Source: Climacium dendroides (lineage: Eukaryota; Streptophyta; Bryopsida; Hypnales; Climaciaceae). Taken from it: a stretch of 64,000 nt of DNA. Under the pieces are notes generated by a model. The model was not told the DNA's origin. It did not search any database and worked only from the letters and a program-made list of their open reading frames with translations. Location: the NCBI GenBank assembly GCA_950106755.1, contig OX467092.1:4030001-4094000 (forward strand). Direction: 5' to 3'. This document shows, piece after piece, positions 1 through 11,430 of the stretch. Numbering within the stretch: the stretch's first letter is position 1; every line of letters begins with the position of its first letter. The position numbers and the translations under genes were made by a program.

Positions 1-28
1 TTATATCGTGTGATGACATGGAAAGCAT

Positions 29-112
29 AGGTTATGAAGAATAGCAACAGGTCAAAACCTGATGCGACTCAGTAAGCCTCTAAGCCTTGCCTGTGGTTAT
101 TCTTCATAACCT
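29..112. repeat. 22 bp-arm inverted repeat (hairpin, miRNA-precursor-like shape)
   Basis: The left arm (29-50) and the right arm (91-112) are complementary over 22 positions with two mismatches, separated by a 40-base loop. Weaker pairing continues outward (about 18-28 with 113-127). The shape resembles a short plant miRNA stem-loop, but a decayed fold-back element would look the same. No mature miRNA family was recognised. Confidence 0.6.
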
Positions 113-152
113 GGCCTGCTTTGCCATTACTTAGTCCACAAATTTCATCTAA

Positions 153-416
153 TCACTCGGCTGCCGATCGAAGCTCTAACTTCTGGAGCCACTGTGGCGA
201 TGTAGCAGGAAACAGAGTCTGAAATTCCATACGGAAGCTTACAAATCCCATGATTGCACTATGGAATAGCGTCTGTATATGAACAATCTGGTTTGCGAAG
301 TAAGAGTCTTGCATATTCCTAGTGATGTCTGCATTGACAGTGAGATCGATCCGACAGACAGCGGGAGTGCCGGCAACCCTCAACCGCTTTCGTCCCGTAC
401 TCATCATTATTGTCAT
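153..416 (-). CDS. Unrecognised 87-aa reading frame, possibly a terminal exon
   Basis: This open frame on the minus strand starts with ATG at 416 and ends in TGA at 153. Its composition looks more coding-like than the surrounding AT-rich frames: mixed codons and no low complexity. The middle segment (residues about 24-45, containing NADITRNMQDSYFANQIV) faintly recalls the region of plant BAHD acyltransferases before the FGN motif. The match is too weak to assign. No splice partner was identified on either side. It could be a small gene, the last exon of a gene running in from higher coordinates, or chance. Confidence 0.2.
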   Translation of the reverse strand: MTIMMSTGRKRLRVAGTPAVCRIDLTVNADITRNMQDSYFANQIVHIQTLFHSAIMGFVSFRMEFQTLFPATSPQWLQKLELRSAAE

Positions 417-1210
417 CGACGCCTTCGAAGCCCGAGCCCTTCGATCGATACAGTAGTTTATCTAGATATTTGCAAAAGGCAGTCGACTCCGTCGATCGAT
501 CGATCCACGGGGCCCCGTTCCCGATGGCGATTCTGTCATTCTGTCATGATTGTTCCATCGACCATGACGGGAACCATGATCAGTCAGTCCACAAGGGCCA
601 TAGACCCACTTCCATACTAGTCCATGTGCAATTTCAATTGGGTCTCTGCGCTTGTTGGATTTACTCTGCTGAGTAGGGTCCAGCTGATCTGTCCACCCAG
701 CTTGATCGAAGCGTATGTGCAAAGCAACCGTAGGCGCGATAGCTAAGCTACGTTACCTCCCGCGTGAAGCTGGTTCGGCAGCGGATATCATGTGATCCCG
801 GATTCATTCGATTGGGCAAACTTCATGGCGTAGCTTGCCTACACCTACTTAGCTTTCCATTTTAAAAGGATGTGACGTGGGCCATTACAGAATTCAGATT
901 ATTCTTTGTTGACTTGTGTGTGCCCGCTTGTTTGGTCCGTTGAATTGCACGCTGGCTGGACCAACGTGGAGCTTCCGTGATTTCGTTACACTCGATCGAA
1001 CTGGAACAGTTGGCGTGGAGCAGTATCGGATGGAACGACGACGGGGCTCGATCCAAACGCCGCACATGCTTGCTTCCTTGAAGGTAACCAGACCCATTTC
1101 CGGCCCAATAAGAAGCTGTCCCGCTTATGCTATCAAGAGACCTAGTTGATTAATTTGTGTGGATTATCCTTTTGGAGAAAAATGGAGTGGAAAAAAAAAA
1201 ATCTTAAAAT

Positions 1211-1306
1211 TAATATTTTTTAATGTCTTATGAATATTTGAAGTGAAAGGATAGTAGGTAATATTTTTTAATGTCCTATGAATATTTGAAGTGAAAGGAT
1301 AGTAGT
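1211..1306 (+). repeat. Two-copy 48 bp tandem repeat
   Basis: A unit with TAATATTTTTTAATGTC followed by TGAATATTTGAAGTGAAAGG occurs at 1211 and again at 1259, differing by few bases. Only one unit is seen in the second copy of the larger duplication (near 2440), so the doubling came after the larger duplication or was lost in one copy. Confidence 0.75.
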
Positions 1307-1478
1307 TACCTAGTAGTGTCTCTAGCCTTGTCCAAAATCGTTCTTCAAAAAGTAGGAATTCCAAGGATGAGTATCCATCACACGCTGCACATGCTTGCTT
1401 CCTTGAAGGTAACCAGGTCCAATCCTGTCCCTTTAAGAAACTGTCCTCCTTTTACTATTAAGAGTACTTGTTGATTAA

Positions 1479-2377
1479 CCCCTAAAGGACCAACATGCAT
1501 TTTGGGCAAGTACATGTGGCTAAAGATTCACATATTTTAAGCTGAAATTTTAATAGAAGGTGGGGGCAAGGAATATCTTTCAAACTCACCAAATTTCATG
1601 ACATTTGAAAATACAAGTCAAAAGTTATGGCCAAATATGTTACCTTTTTCACCGACAAGGCAATACAAACATATTAGAAAAAATCACTTCTTTTAAAACA
1701 AAAATTTGAAATTGTTTTTTAAGAGTTATATATACGTGAAAAGTTTTGAATCATTCCATTTTGATCAATGAGATGAAAGTTATGAGCAATTTTTGTTTGC
1801 AAGCTTATGGATTTCGAGTCTAAAATAAACTTTTAAGTCCTTTATCTTACTCAATTTTCAATGTTTTTTGAAAAAAATAAAATCATAGGATGTACATAGT
1901 TTATAACAACATTTCAACCATTGGGATTGGCATTTTTCAATTCCATAATTAAATCCTTAACAATTTAATATTTTGAATCATTCTCTACTATTGTCTACTT
2001 ACTATTTTTTCCTATATGTTTTACAATTCCAAACAATCTAAAATTTTCCAAGCATGTAACCAACTTGTCTAGGAAAAAGAATCCAAAGAGTAACCACCAT
2101 TTTGGACATTTTTTCATAGGAAAGTGAGCTTGTGAAGTGCAGCTGCCCTATTTTTCACAGGGCCCAAAAAATGATTTTAGTGAATTTGGATGCTCATATC
2201 TTGCAATCCATGTAGTGGAAATTTCTGAAATTTTTACCACGTATTCTCAACTCAGCATTCTACAAGATCCTATAGTTATATGTGTCGGAAAAAAAAAATT
2301 CAAAAATTTGGTACGTGTACTACAAATGGCAGTTTTGGAGTGTTTCCGGTGAAAACATAGTAAAGGAACTTTAGGGG
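1479..2377 (+). mobile_element. TTAA-flanked non-autonomous element, type B (piggyBac-like)
   Basis: This 899 bp element begins CCCCTAAAGGACC and ends GGAACTTTAGGGG, flanked by TTAA at 1475-1478 and 2378-2381. The ends are inverted repeats. The interior is AT-rich without a long open frame, so it must depend on a transposase made elsewhere. The uninterrupted tandem sister at about 1144-1160 has a single TTAA at this point, which fixes the boundaries and shows a four-base target duplication. Type B copies at 15484-16415 and 53093-53975 share its interior. Confidence 0.88.
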
Positions 2378-2689
2378 TTAATTTGTATTGATTAATCTTT
2401 TAGAAAAAAATCGAGTGGAAAAAATTTAGTTTTTAGTTTTCTATTGATGAATATTTGAAGTGAAAAGATAGTAGGTAGCTTTTAGTGTGTCTAGACTTGT
2501 CCAAAATTGTTCTTCAAAAAATAGAAATTTAAGGGATGAATGTTCATCAATATCTCAAAAGTTGAGTGGACTTCACTTTAATCACTAAAAAATTTTCATG
2601 TCTAGAAACCAAAAACTACTTCAAATTTCAAAATACTTGTTTCCAAAGCAATGCTATAATCTTCATCTATGTATATTTTTTTAATAAAT

Positions 2690-3030
2690 CCAAATATAAG
2701 ATCCTTCGATGTAAAATTGCAGTGAAACAATAGGTATTAATTTCTTTTCTTCTTTTACTTTCCCGCAACAATTGATGTAATTTGGAAGTGCACTAATAAA
2801 AACAATCGACATTCAGTTACTGGTAGTTTCTTTTGTTCTGTTTTTTCCTAACCATTGCAATGAAACAATTGGTGTAGGTATGATTATTAATTTCTGTTGC
2901 TCTGTTTCTTTTCTGCAGCAATAGTTGTAATTTCAATTCCAGTAAAGCAATTGGTATTAAGTAAGTTTCTTTGGTTCTGTCCTCTTCTCAATGTAAATTT
3001 CAACTGTAGTCAAACAAGTGGTACTTTGTT
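2690..3030 (+). repeat. Degenerate tandem array, period about 75-90 bp
   Basis: The theme GTGAAACAATTGGTATTAA...TTTCTTTTGTTCTGTTT...GCAACAAT is repeated about four times with strong divergence. The same array occurs in inverse orientation at about 36000-36560 (end of R4), and a short version lies at 9290-9490 (start of R2). It therefore looks like a terminal module of the R repeat. No gene was seen. Confidence 0.6.
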
Positions 3031-3270
3031 TGTAAGGCAGCCTGTCCATATTCTGCCCATGCTCCAAGAACTGCTCCTACTTTTGTACCATGAATTGTTA
3101 GTACAAGAATGGAACACTGTCTCTGGTGATGGAATGGTACCACTTTAGGTTTCTGGTGCACAATTTAATGAGTGCTTGTCGGGACTGAATTTGATTTGGA
3201 AGTATACACAATTTCAGTGTAAATAATGTGGAATTATAAGTGGAGGACACTTTGGGCAATCCTAGGCAGT

Positions 3271-3695
3271 TAAGGTAAAACAGCCCATTGTGGTCAGAAT
3301 GAAGAGTTTGACATCATGTTGTTGCTGAGATTTTTCAATTTTTTTTTCCTACATTAGTACAAGTGTGAGAAACAGCAAGTGCAATTGAAATTAATTTTTT
3401 TTGACAAAGTATGAATTTGCTAGGAATTTCTGAAGTGTTCAGCCTAAAAGAGTTTGTAGACTACCTTAAAACCAACAAAATCTAAATTTGTAATGCTCAT
3501 CTCACTTCCTTATGCAGCCAAAATATTTTCTATTATGGAAGTTCAAAAGAGTCAATTTTTACAATGAACTTCACACTGAAAAATCAGAAGTTCCTAATGA
3601 GGTCAATGTTCACTCCATTGCTGTCACATAAGACGTGCATTGTAGCCCACATCTCACATACTGAAAAAAAAAACCCACCATTGATGCGTCATTTC
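3271..3695 (+). repeat. Dispersed repeat E, copy 1
   Basis: From TAAGGTAAAACAGCCCATTG onward the sequence matches 23729-24160 in direct orientation over more than 400 bp with scattered changes and small gaps. It contains no coding frame and no clear terminal inverted repeat. Confidence 0.7.
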
Positions 3696-4089
3696 CTTGA
3701 CCTCATTTTTGCAAACCTAGTTTTGAACTAGAGTCAATGCAATTTGACCACTTGACACACTTTCGCATTTATAATTTTAGAAAAAATTATATTCTTAGTT
3801 TTTGGATTTATACCAAATAGAATTTGGGTATAGCCCATCATTTTTTGAATAGATGAAAATCCTTGTTGGAATCCTACATGGCAGAAGTAGATAGTGACTT
3901 TCTAAACCTAAGGGGAGTATTTTTTGGGAAGGTCTTGGAGGTACCCAACCCTAAAAGCTAGGAGGAAATTTACAGAGACTTCTTTCAACCAACCAATTAT
4001 GTTTGTTTAATGCTAGTTTTTGGATTGTTTTTGACTAAAAATCATCAAAAATGGCCAATATTAGAGAGAATTACAATAGAACAAAATAG

Positions 4090-4181
<92 letters not shown>

Positions 4182-4767
4182 ACAATGTTGACTACAAGAG
4201 GTTCTATGACTATGAGGTAAATCTAAAAAAGACTTCTATAGATAACTTTATTTTAAAAATTCAATTCAAGTGCATAAAGGGCCATGACTAAATTCTTTTT
4301 ATTTACACCAAATGTTTGGACCACTACTTACTTATAAGCCCCTTGTTTCAAGCATGGCACCCCTTACAATGGTCTCATCCCTTAAACATGGTACCACTTG
4401 TGTTCATGGGTTGGAGTCCAAGTTTTTTTTTGTATAAACAAGCCATAAGGTTTGCATGCCTTCATTTTTTTAACTCCATTTGTAACATTGTTGGATAGCT
4501 TTGTGGCATAATGGCAATATCTATAGACTTCAATAGCATCCTCCTACTGCAAGCTTTAGAAAATCATATCTAATTCAATTTAAACCCAAAAATTATGAAT
4601 TGAATTGTGATGAATGTTTCTTCTTCTCTTCTTTCCTTGAAATTTATTAAAATATGCTTTGATTTGCACATACAAGATCATTAGACAATAAGATCTCAAA
4701 ATGGGTGGTTTCTAGTCCTACCTTAGTATTTTTTATGTGAATTTCAAGTTATGCCAACCTCAACTAT
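3696..4767. other. AT-rich sequence, no gene seen
   Basis: Apart from the AT microsatellite at 4093-4177 I see no repeat shared with the rest of the window and no credible coding frame. The frames across the microsatellite encode only Ile-Tyr runs. Confidence 0.5.
4093..4177. repeat. (AT)n microsatellite
   Basis: An uninterrupted AT dinucleotide tract of about 85 bases. Confidence 0.97.
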
Positions 4768-4771
4768 TTAA

Positions 4772-5055
4772 CCCCTAAATGCTCAAGGCACCAAATTTTG
4801 GTATCCACAATACTTTAAAGTTAAATAAAACCTAACCAAGTTTCTATTTTAGTAGTTTATATATTTTTTTAATTCTTTTTGAAGTTTAGTTTTAGTATCA
4901 AAAATCTGATTTTAGAAATGATTGATTGTGATTTTTGTATTCAAGATTTTATGAAGGGGTGTCCATTGCAATCTTGACTTTTTGTAGTGTTGAGGGCTCT
5001 TAGAAATGAGCCTCAAATTCACTAGATCTTGGAGAAAAAAATCACATTAGAAATG
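4772..5055 (+). mobile_element. TTAA element, type C, truncated on the right
   Basis: The left end CCCCTAAATGCTCAAGG follows TTAA at 4768-4771. The next 280 bp match the left half of the complete type C element at 62710. The match stops after the segment with CACTAGATCTTGGAG, where R-type sequence begins at about 5056. The right end is missing, probably removed by the arrival of R or by recombination. Confidence 0.7.
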
Positions 5056-6810
5056 AAACAATGGGTATTTATATTTTTATATTTTTTGGAAACAATCAAG
5101 GGATGGAAGATTTAATAGAATTGAAACAATTGGTTTTTCTTTCATTATTGTTTTTGCACACAATCCATGTAAATTTCAATTGAGCCCCACACCTCCATTG
5201 GGACCAAAAACAATCCCTTTTCTCTCAATATTAATCACTGAGACAAGATGTACACAATATAAAAATGAAAATTTGTAAGTGGACTCCAATGTTCGTTTCA
5301 AATTCACCTAGAGACAATTCTTTGAAATTTTAAAATTCATTCATGGAGTGTTTAAATAATGCACACTCAAGGATATTGAAATCTTGTTACAATTGCCTAT
5401 GGGGCTAGTATAACAAAGAATTGTTTAATAATAATACACATAGTTAATTGCAATTAATGGCAATAGTTAATTGCAACTAACATACCTTATCCCAAGACAA
5501 ATAGTTGATAAGAATGGTGTTCACTAGTTGTGAAAAACAAAAAAAGGTGTCAACAATGTCTCTTTTTGAACGATTTTTCTATACAATAGTATTGAATGTT
5601 TGGCATGTAATTAAGTTGGTTTGTTATTTTTATCTATGCATTTTATCCATCTATAGATGAATAGGAAGTTCAATTATTTAAAAGATAAGAGTCAATCTTT
5701 GGTCACAGAGAACCAAACTGTTGTTTAGTGATGTAATAATTTTATTGACAAAACATGTTAATTACTTAGTTGCAATTAAGGTCAATAATAGGTGCACATA
5801 CTAGGTTAGCCCAAGACAAACTTGCTTTCCTATGCAAGGGTTGGAGAACCTATTTCTCCATCCTCTAGATGAAGGTGATTGTCATTCTCATTCAATACTT
5901 TATATTTTTTGAAAGGAAGTCATGGGGAAGCAATAACACTTGAAAAGAAATGGTGCTCATTAGTTGTAGAAGGCAAAACAAGGTGTCAATGGTGCCTCTT
6001 TTTGACTAGTTTTCCTATACACAAATATTGAATGCATAGCATGCAGTTGGGTTGTTATTTTCATGCATGCTTTTTATCCATGCATAGATGAATAGGAAGT
6101 TTGATTATTGAAAAGGTAAGAATTTATCGGTCATAGGGAACCAAATAGTGGTCTAGTGATGTACAATTTTATTGGTGAAATGGTGAAACATATCAAAAGC
6201 AAGTTTATTGTCAATAAAAATCATGTCCTATAGGACAATTTTCATCAATACTTATTTGAGTCATAGAAGTGGTTGTTAGTTTAGTTATTTAAAAGAAAAA
6301 ATATTGACACTTGATAAAAAGTCACGCTGAGTGGTTGCAAGTGAATTCCTATGGCATATAGGAAGTTTTCCATTAATGATACTCAGTGAATCATCAAAGT
6401 GGTTGTTAGTTCATTTTTTCAAAAGAACAAAAAAATTGTTGCTAGAAAGTCATGCTCAATGGTTACAAGTGATTTGTTAATTTATTTAAAGGAGAAAAAG
6501 AAGTCGACACTTGAATACTCACACTCAATGGTTGTAGGAGGCCAAAATGGTTGTCAAAGATTATTTCTATCTATTGATGCATTGGACATTTCTATCCAAA
6601 GCGTTGCATGCAAGATTGTACTTAGCTCTAAAAAAATTCAATGTTAGAAAAATATTGTTTTTATATTATGCATTGTAAATAAGATAAATATGGGGAAATA
6701 AGAGATTTTCCATTTGAGGAATTGACTTGTCATCTATCCCCAAATTTATTTCCAATTGGTGCTTTTTATTATGATCCTTAATTTCAAAGAAACAAAGTTT
6801 TAAATTTAAT
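5056..6810 (+). repeat. Dispersed repeat R, copy 1 (partial)
   Basis: Segments of this stretch match R copies elsewhere in the same order: the GGAAACAATCAAGGGATG block (compare 9340), the GGTTGGAGAACCTATTTCTCC and GGTGATTGTCATTCTCATTC blocks (compare 9820 and 29790), and the terminal GATTGTTTCTATCTATTG-like block at 6560 (compare 10595). No reading frame is conserved across copies, so I treat it as non-coding repeat DNA. Confidence 0.7.
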
Positions 6811-7527
6811 TACTTAACCCCTAAGGACTATTGTTCCTTCAAGGAACAAATGGGATTTGGAGTAAGCACCTATAGGCTGAATTTTTGTCATGATTTTTTA
6901 AAATGTTTTTTGCAGATGTAAAAAATTGACCAGCTGTATGGGAACATAATTTATTTTTCAATTGGTGCTTGAGAACAAAAGTTATACCCAAATAAACTCA
7001 AAACAAGGGAGAGGGAACAACAAAAAAAATTCAAAATTAAATTTTTTTTTCCTCGTAGATTATATATTTTTTTAAATGGGAGAATCTTTTATTCATTCCA
7101 TTTGGATTTTTATAAGAAAGCTTGAACAATCTTATATTCAGGACAATTAGAGCATTTTTTGGAATAATAATTCATAAGATTCATTTTTGAATGCAATTAT
7201 TATAATTTTTCAAAAAATATAGTTCCACATGATTTAGTTTTCTTGCTAGAAAAATCTCACTATTGGGATTAGTGAGTTTTAATTTGATTTTGGAGATATT
7301 AATAATTTAGATTTTTCTTCTATCTTGTACATAATTCTATTTAATAATTTTTCAAAAAATAAAGATAAAATTCTTTTGAATCCCCCCCCCCCCAACTTTC
7401 AATTGAACTCCCCACAATAAAGATTTAAAGCTCAAAACTTTGTAGTGTAAAATTTATGTTAAAAATGTTCGAAGTCAAATAATGTAATCCGACAACATGT
7501 TGAAAACCTTTTTTTTTTTTACTTTAA

Positions 7528-7776
7528 TCCCTAAAGTCCTATTGTCCCCTCTGAGGACAAAATGGATTTTGGGTAGATTCCTATGGTCTCAATAATTGTT
7601 GTGATTTTCTGAATTTTTTCATAATGATAGGAAAACATATTTGATTTCCAAAAATATAATTTTTTTTCAATTGAACCTTGGGAGCAAAAGTTATGGAACA
7701 AAAGGTCATTTTTTTCATTCAATGGGTAGAAAAAAACCTTCAAAAAAACTTAAAGTAAAAACTTATAAGAAGTTGT

Positions 7777-7836
<60 letters not shown>

Positions 7837-8488
7837 TATGTACATAGCAAGCTTTGATTCATTCCATGATTTGGATTTGTTATAAGAAAGTTATGGACAA
7901 TCTTGATTTGGGGTGATTAGAGCATCTTTTTGAAAATATAACTTGCAGAATTCATTCCCAACCTCAATTTTCACAATTTAAAAAAAAAATTCACAAGGAT
8001 AAGATCTCTTGCTAGAACATTCTCACCAATGAGATTAATGAATTTCAATTCCATCTTAGAGCTATAAAAAATTTAGATTTTCCTTCAATCTTGAACCTAC
8101 TTCTACTTAACATTTTTTTAATGAATGAAAATTAAGTGTGTTTTTTTTGGATTTTTTTCCTAGAACCTCAACTCAATTGTTTTTCATATAAAATTTAAAA
8201 TTAGTAAAGCAAAAAGTATAAGTTACAAAGGTCGAAAGCCAAATAATGTAATTGAGCAAGGTGCAAAAAAAAACTTGCTTCCTTCACTTTAAACACTAAT
8301 ATCTTGCAATCTACACAGCCAAAGTTTATGAAAATTCTACCATAGATTCTTATACTAGTCTAGTACAAGACCCTATGGTTAGGTCTGCAAAAAAACTCTT
8401 TTTTTAAAAAAAAACTTTTTGCTCATTGCTATAGAAATGGCAATTTTGAGTGGTTTTTGATGGAAAAGAGGCTTTGGGACTTTAAGGG
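7528..8488 (-). mobile_element. TTAA element, type A, inner (nested) copy
   Basis: This element starts TCCCTAAAGTCC after TTAA (7524-7527) and ends GGACTTTAAGGG before TTAA (8489-8492), 961 bp. Its own interior carries ACTTTAAACACTAATATCTTGC at 8286-8307. That corresponds to the broken site of the outer element (ACTTTAA at 7521-7527, then ACTCAAATATCTTGC after 8492). The comparison shows insertion at a single TTAA. It also contains the TA microsatellite 7781-7832. Confidence 0.85.
7781..7832. repeat. (TA)n microsatellite
   Basis: A pure TA tract of 52 bases inside the nested type A element. Other type A copies lack it, so it expanded in this copy. Confidence 0.96.
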
Positions 8489-8689
8489 TTAAACTCAAAT
8501 ATCTTGCAAGCTGTGTGGTCAAAAATTTTGAAAATTTTTCCACACATTCTCATACTATTTAGGTGTAAGATCCTATAATTAGATGTAAAAATATCCCTTT
8601 TTTTTTACTCTTTGCTATAAAAATGGCAGTTTTGCATGTTTTTTTTGGCAGAAAAAGGCCTTGGTCCATTTTGGGATTAAAAATCTATG

Positions 8690-11430
8690 TAAATTTCAAT
8701 AGGAGTCAAACAAGTGGTGCTTTGTTTGTACTATTTCTGTCTGATGTGAATTTCAAGTTACAGCAGTGAGTCTCAGATACATAAGGATGGAGGGTTTTAT
8801 TCTTTTCTAAATTTCAAATTGTGGTCAAACAAGCGCTAAGGGAGGAGGCTCCTAAGTTGACCACTTAAGCACTGGAACTGAATTTTGGGCAGGTGAAACC
8901 TCTCAAAATATTTTTTAGTAAATTTTCCTTGAAAGACAAGAGGAATTGGCATCTAACCTTAGTTGTTTTGTATTTTTTGTATTATTTTTTATTTAGTTAT
9001 GAATTTTCAAACGAGAAGTGTCATAGGTCCCTATTTATGATCCAAGGTCTTTCATAAAGTGTTCACTGCAACTTCTAAAAAGAAATGGGAAAAGCAAGGA
9101 GACTGATTCGCTCTTGCAATTATGAATAATATTTTTCTCAATTTTTTCAATGACTATGGAGGTCAATTTAAGAACCACCTTCAATCCATTCCAATGCCAT
9201 TTATAGGGGCGGTTCAAAATGCTCAAACGGAGTTCAAGCCTCCTACCTTATTTTGTTTGCTCTAATTTTTTCTGCAACAGAACAGTCGATGTGAATTTCA
9301 AATTGCATTGAAACAGTCGGTATTTCTATTTTTATGTTTTTTTGGAAACAATCAAGGGATGATAGCATTGAAACAATCTGTGTTTCTTTCATTATTGTTT
9401 CTGCAACAATCCATATAAATTGCAACTGCAACATTGACGCAGTCGGTCCATAATTCTTTCAATCTTTGCTTTCGAAACAATTATCGATGTAAAATTCAAT
9501 TGCAATGAACCAGCAATGGGCAATGTGACTGAAAGTGGTCTGGGGAGGCAGAAGAAACAAGCTGCAAAAAAAGGGACGTCCACCCATAATCAAATAAGCC
9601 CAAAATGCACACCCACATTCGGACCAAAAAGAGTCCATTTTTTTTACATATTGATCAATTAGAGAAGAATGCATTGGCATCTTCTCCTAGAATATTACAA
9701 ATGGGCCTAGAATATTAAAAAATATATTTAACAATAGTAAGCACACTTAGTTGCAATTAGGATCAATAGTAGGTGTGCATACCAAGTTAGCCCAGGATAA
9801 ACTTGCTTTCTTACACAAGGGTTGGAGAACCTTTTTCTTTTCTCCATCCTGTAGGTGAAGGTGATTGTCATTCTCATTCAATGTTTATCTTGTTTGAAAG
9901 GAAGTCATGGAAAAGCGGTAAAGTTGAAAAAAAATGGTGCTAATTGGTTGTAGAAGACAAACTAGGGTGTCAACAAGTGCCTCATTTTGACTAGTTTTTC
10001 AAGTAGTGAATGCGTGGAATGTAAGTTGGGTTGTCAATTTCTTTTCTTCTTTTTTTGAAGCAAATGGATAACCACTGCGAACCAACCAAACACACTCAGC
10101 TAGGCCAACTGGCCAAGACATCCAATAGGCCAACAGAGCCTAAAGGAATTGGCAGGGGGGTGGCAGGGGGGTCACTTTCATCCATGTTTTTTGTCCACTT
10201 GGAGAAGAAGAGGAAGTTTAGTTATTGAAAAGATAAGAGGTCCTTGGTCATAGGGCCAATAGAGCCTAAAGGAATTGGGCAGGGGGGTCACTTTCATCCA
10301 TATTTTTTATCCACTTGTAGAAGAAGAGGAAGTTCGATTATTGAAAAGATAAGAGGTCCTTAGTCACAGTTGTCTAGCATCAACAAAAATCTTGCCATGT
10401 AGGAGGTTTTCCATCAATGATACTCCGTGAGTCATAGAAGTGGTTGTTAGTTTACCTACTCAAAAGAAAAAGAAGTTGATGCTAGAAAGACATGTTCAAT
10501 GGTTGCAAGGAGTTGTTAGGTTATTTATTTCAAGGAAAACAAGTTGACACTTGAAATACTCACGCTCAATGGTTTTAGGAGACCAAAATGCTTATCAAGG
10601 ATTGTTTCTATCTATTGGTACAATGGATATTTTTATCCCAAGTGTTGCATGCAAGATTGTTGCAAGTACAATAATAATTGAAAGATATTGGCTTCAAAAA
10701 AATTTGATATTAGAAAAAGATTGTTCTTGTATTATGCATTGTAAATAAGAAATTATTGGAAAAATTTGATTTTCCATTTAAGGAATCAACTTACCATCTA
10801 TCTCCAAATTTATTTCCAATTGGTATTTTTTCTTACAATCCTTAATTTCAAAAAAAAAATTAATTTAATTATTTAAAATAAAATGCATAGAATAATAAAG
10901 ATAGTTCTAATATTGACAATATATAGTTGTGTGTATTGTTTCTAACTTATTAAATCAAAATGTGGAAAATATTTCTAATATCCTACTACTTTTCTTTGTG
11001 CTACAAGTTTGTGAATATTGTTTATCTTAAGGTGATCAAATTCTTTGGATATAAGGCATACTTCTTCACTTATGTAAAGGCTCAATATTGATGCATCAAA
11101 AAATATATATAATTACCACAAAAATATTTAAATAGTAATGCAATTAATTAAAATTATTCACAAAATAGAAATTAAATGGTTTACTTTGTTTCTATATATA
11201 TTAGAAAAAACTAATTAATGTAAAATTTCACTAGATTAGTAAGGAAAATTTAAATACTATTCTTAGTGTACTTTGTTCTATTAATGACAAGGATGAAGGC
11301 TAAAAGTTTTGAAGAATCAACACATTAATTTCAACCTCCTACAATTTAGTGATATATATGTACATATTATATTTCAAATTTTATTATTTATCATTTCAAC
11401 TACCATAAAGTTCATTGTAAAATGTGAAGA
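8690..11430 (+). repeat. Dispersed repeat R, copy 2
   Basis: A long non-coding repeat. From 9240 to 9600 it matches the inverse of 35550-35915 almost base for base. 9700-10000 matches the inverse of 35220-35430. 10430-10900 matches the inverse of about 34000-34510, and 10900-11420 the inverse of about 33480-34010. Matching frames of about 60 codons exist in both copies (9243-9434 minus, 35672-35914 plus), but they read through the degenerate tandem module and look like by-products of repeat identity. Confidence 0.75.
10130..10390 (+). repeat. Two-copy 126 bp tandem repeat with G runs, inside R copy 2
   Basis: The block GAGCCTAAAGGAATTGG...CAGGGGGGTCACTTTCATCC...AAGAGGAAGTT...AAAAGATAAGAGGTCCTT occurs at 10136 and again at 10262. 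The first unit has an extra TGGCAGGGGGG insertion. The block is absent from most other R copies. Confidence 0.8.

Larger units (their letters stand above)
1..1061. other. Low-copy, GC-richer flank without a recognised gene
   Basis: This stretch is less AT-rich than most of the window, and I saw no copy of it elsewhere in the window. It contains a long-armed hairpin (29-112), one minus-strand reading frame (153-416) and a run of GATC tetramers near 498-511. From 417 to 1061 the frames are short and overlap in several phases, with no conserved motif that I recognise. It may be a gene flank or a decayed gene. Confidence 0.4.
1062..2560 (+). repeat. Diverged tandem duplication, second copy split by a TTAA element
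   Basis: About 320 bp occurs twice in direct orientation. Copy 1 is 1062-1380. Copy 2 is 1384-1478 joined to 2382-2560. Both share the segment with CATGCTTGCTTCCTTGAAGG, the GTTGATTAATTTGT junction and a GTCCAAAAT(C/T)GTTCTTCAAAAA segment. Copy 2 is interrupted at the TTAA of that junction by the element at 1479-2377. Copy 1 therefore serves as a natural empty site. Confidence 0.85.
6818..8676 (-). mobile_element. TTAA element, type A, outer member of a nested pair
   Basis: The left end CCCCTAAGGACTATTG follows TTAA at 6814-6817. The right end TTTTGGGA precedes TTAA at 8677-8680. The element is split: 6818-7523 and 8493-8676 are its two parts, with a complete type A element (7528-8488) inserted into an internal TTAA. 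After removal of the insert it is about 0.9 kb, the usual type A length. The C homopolymer at about 7382-7393 lies inside it. Confidence 0.8.

Noticed and set aside
9243..9434. 63-codon minus-strand frame nearly identical to a plus-strand frame at 35672-35914
   Set aside because: Both lie in the degenerate tandem module of R copies 2 and 4, which are almost identical as DNA. Frame conservation follows from that identity, and no motif is recognisable.
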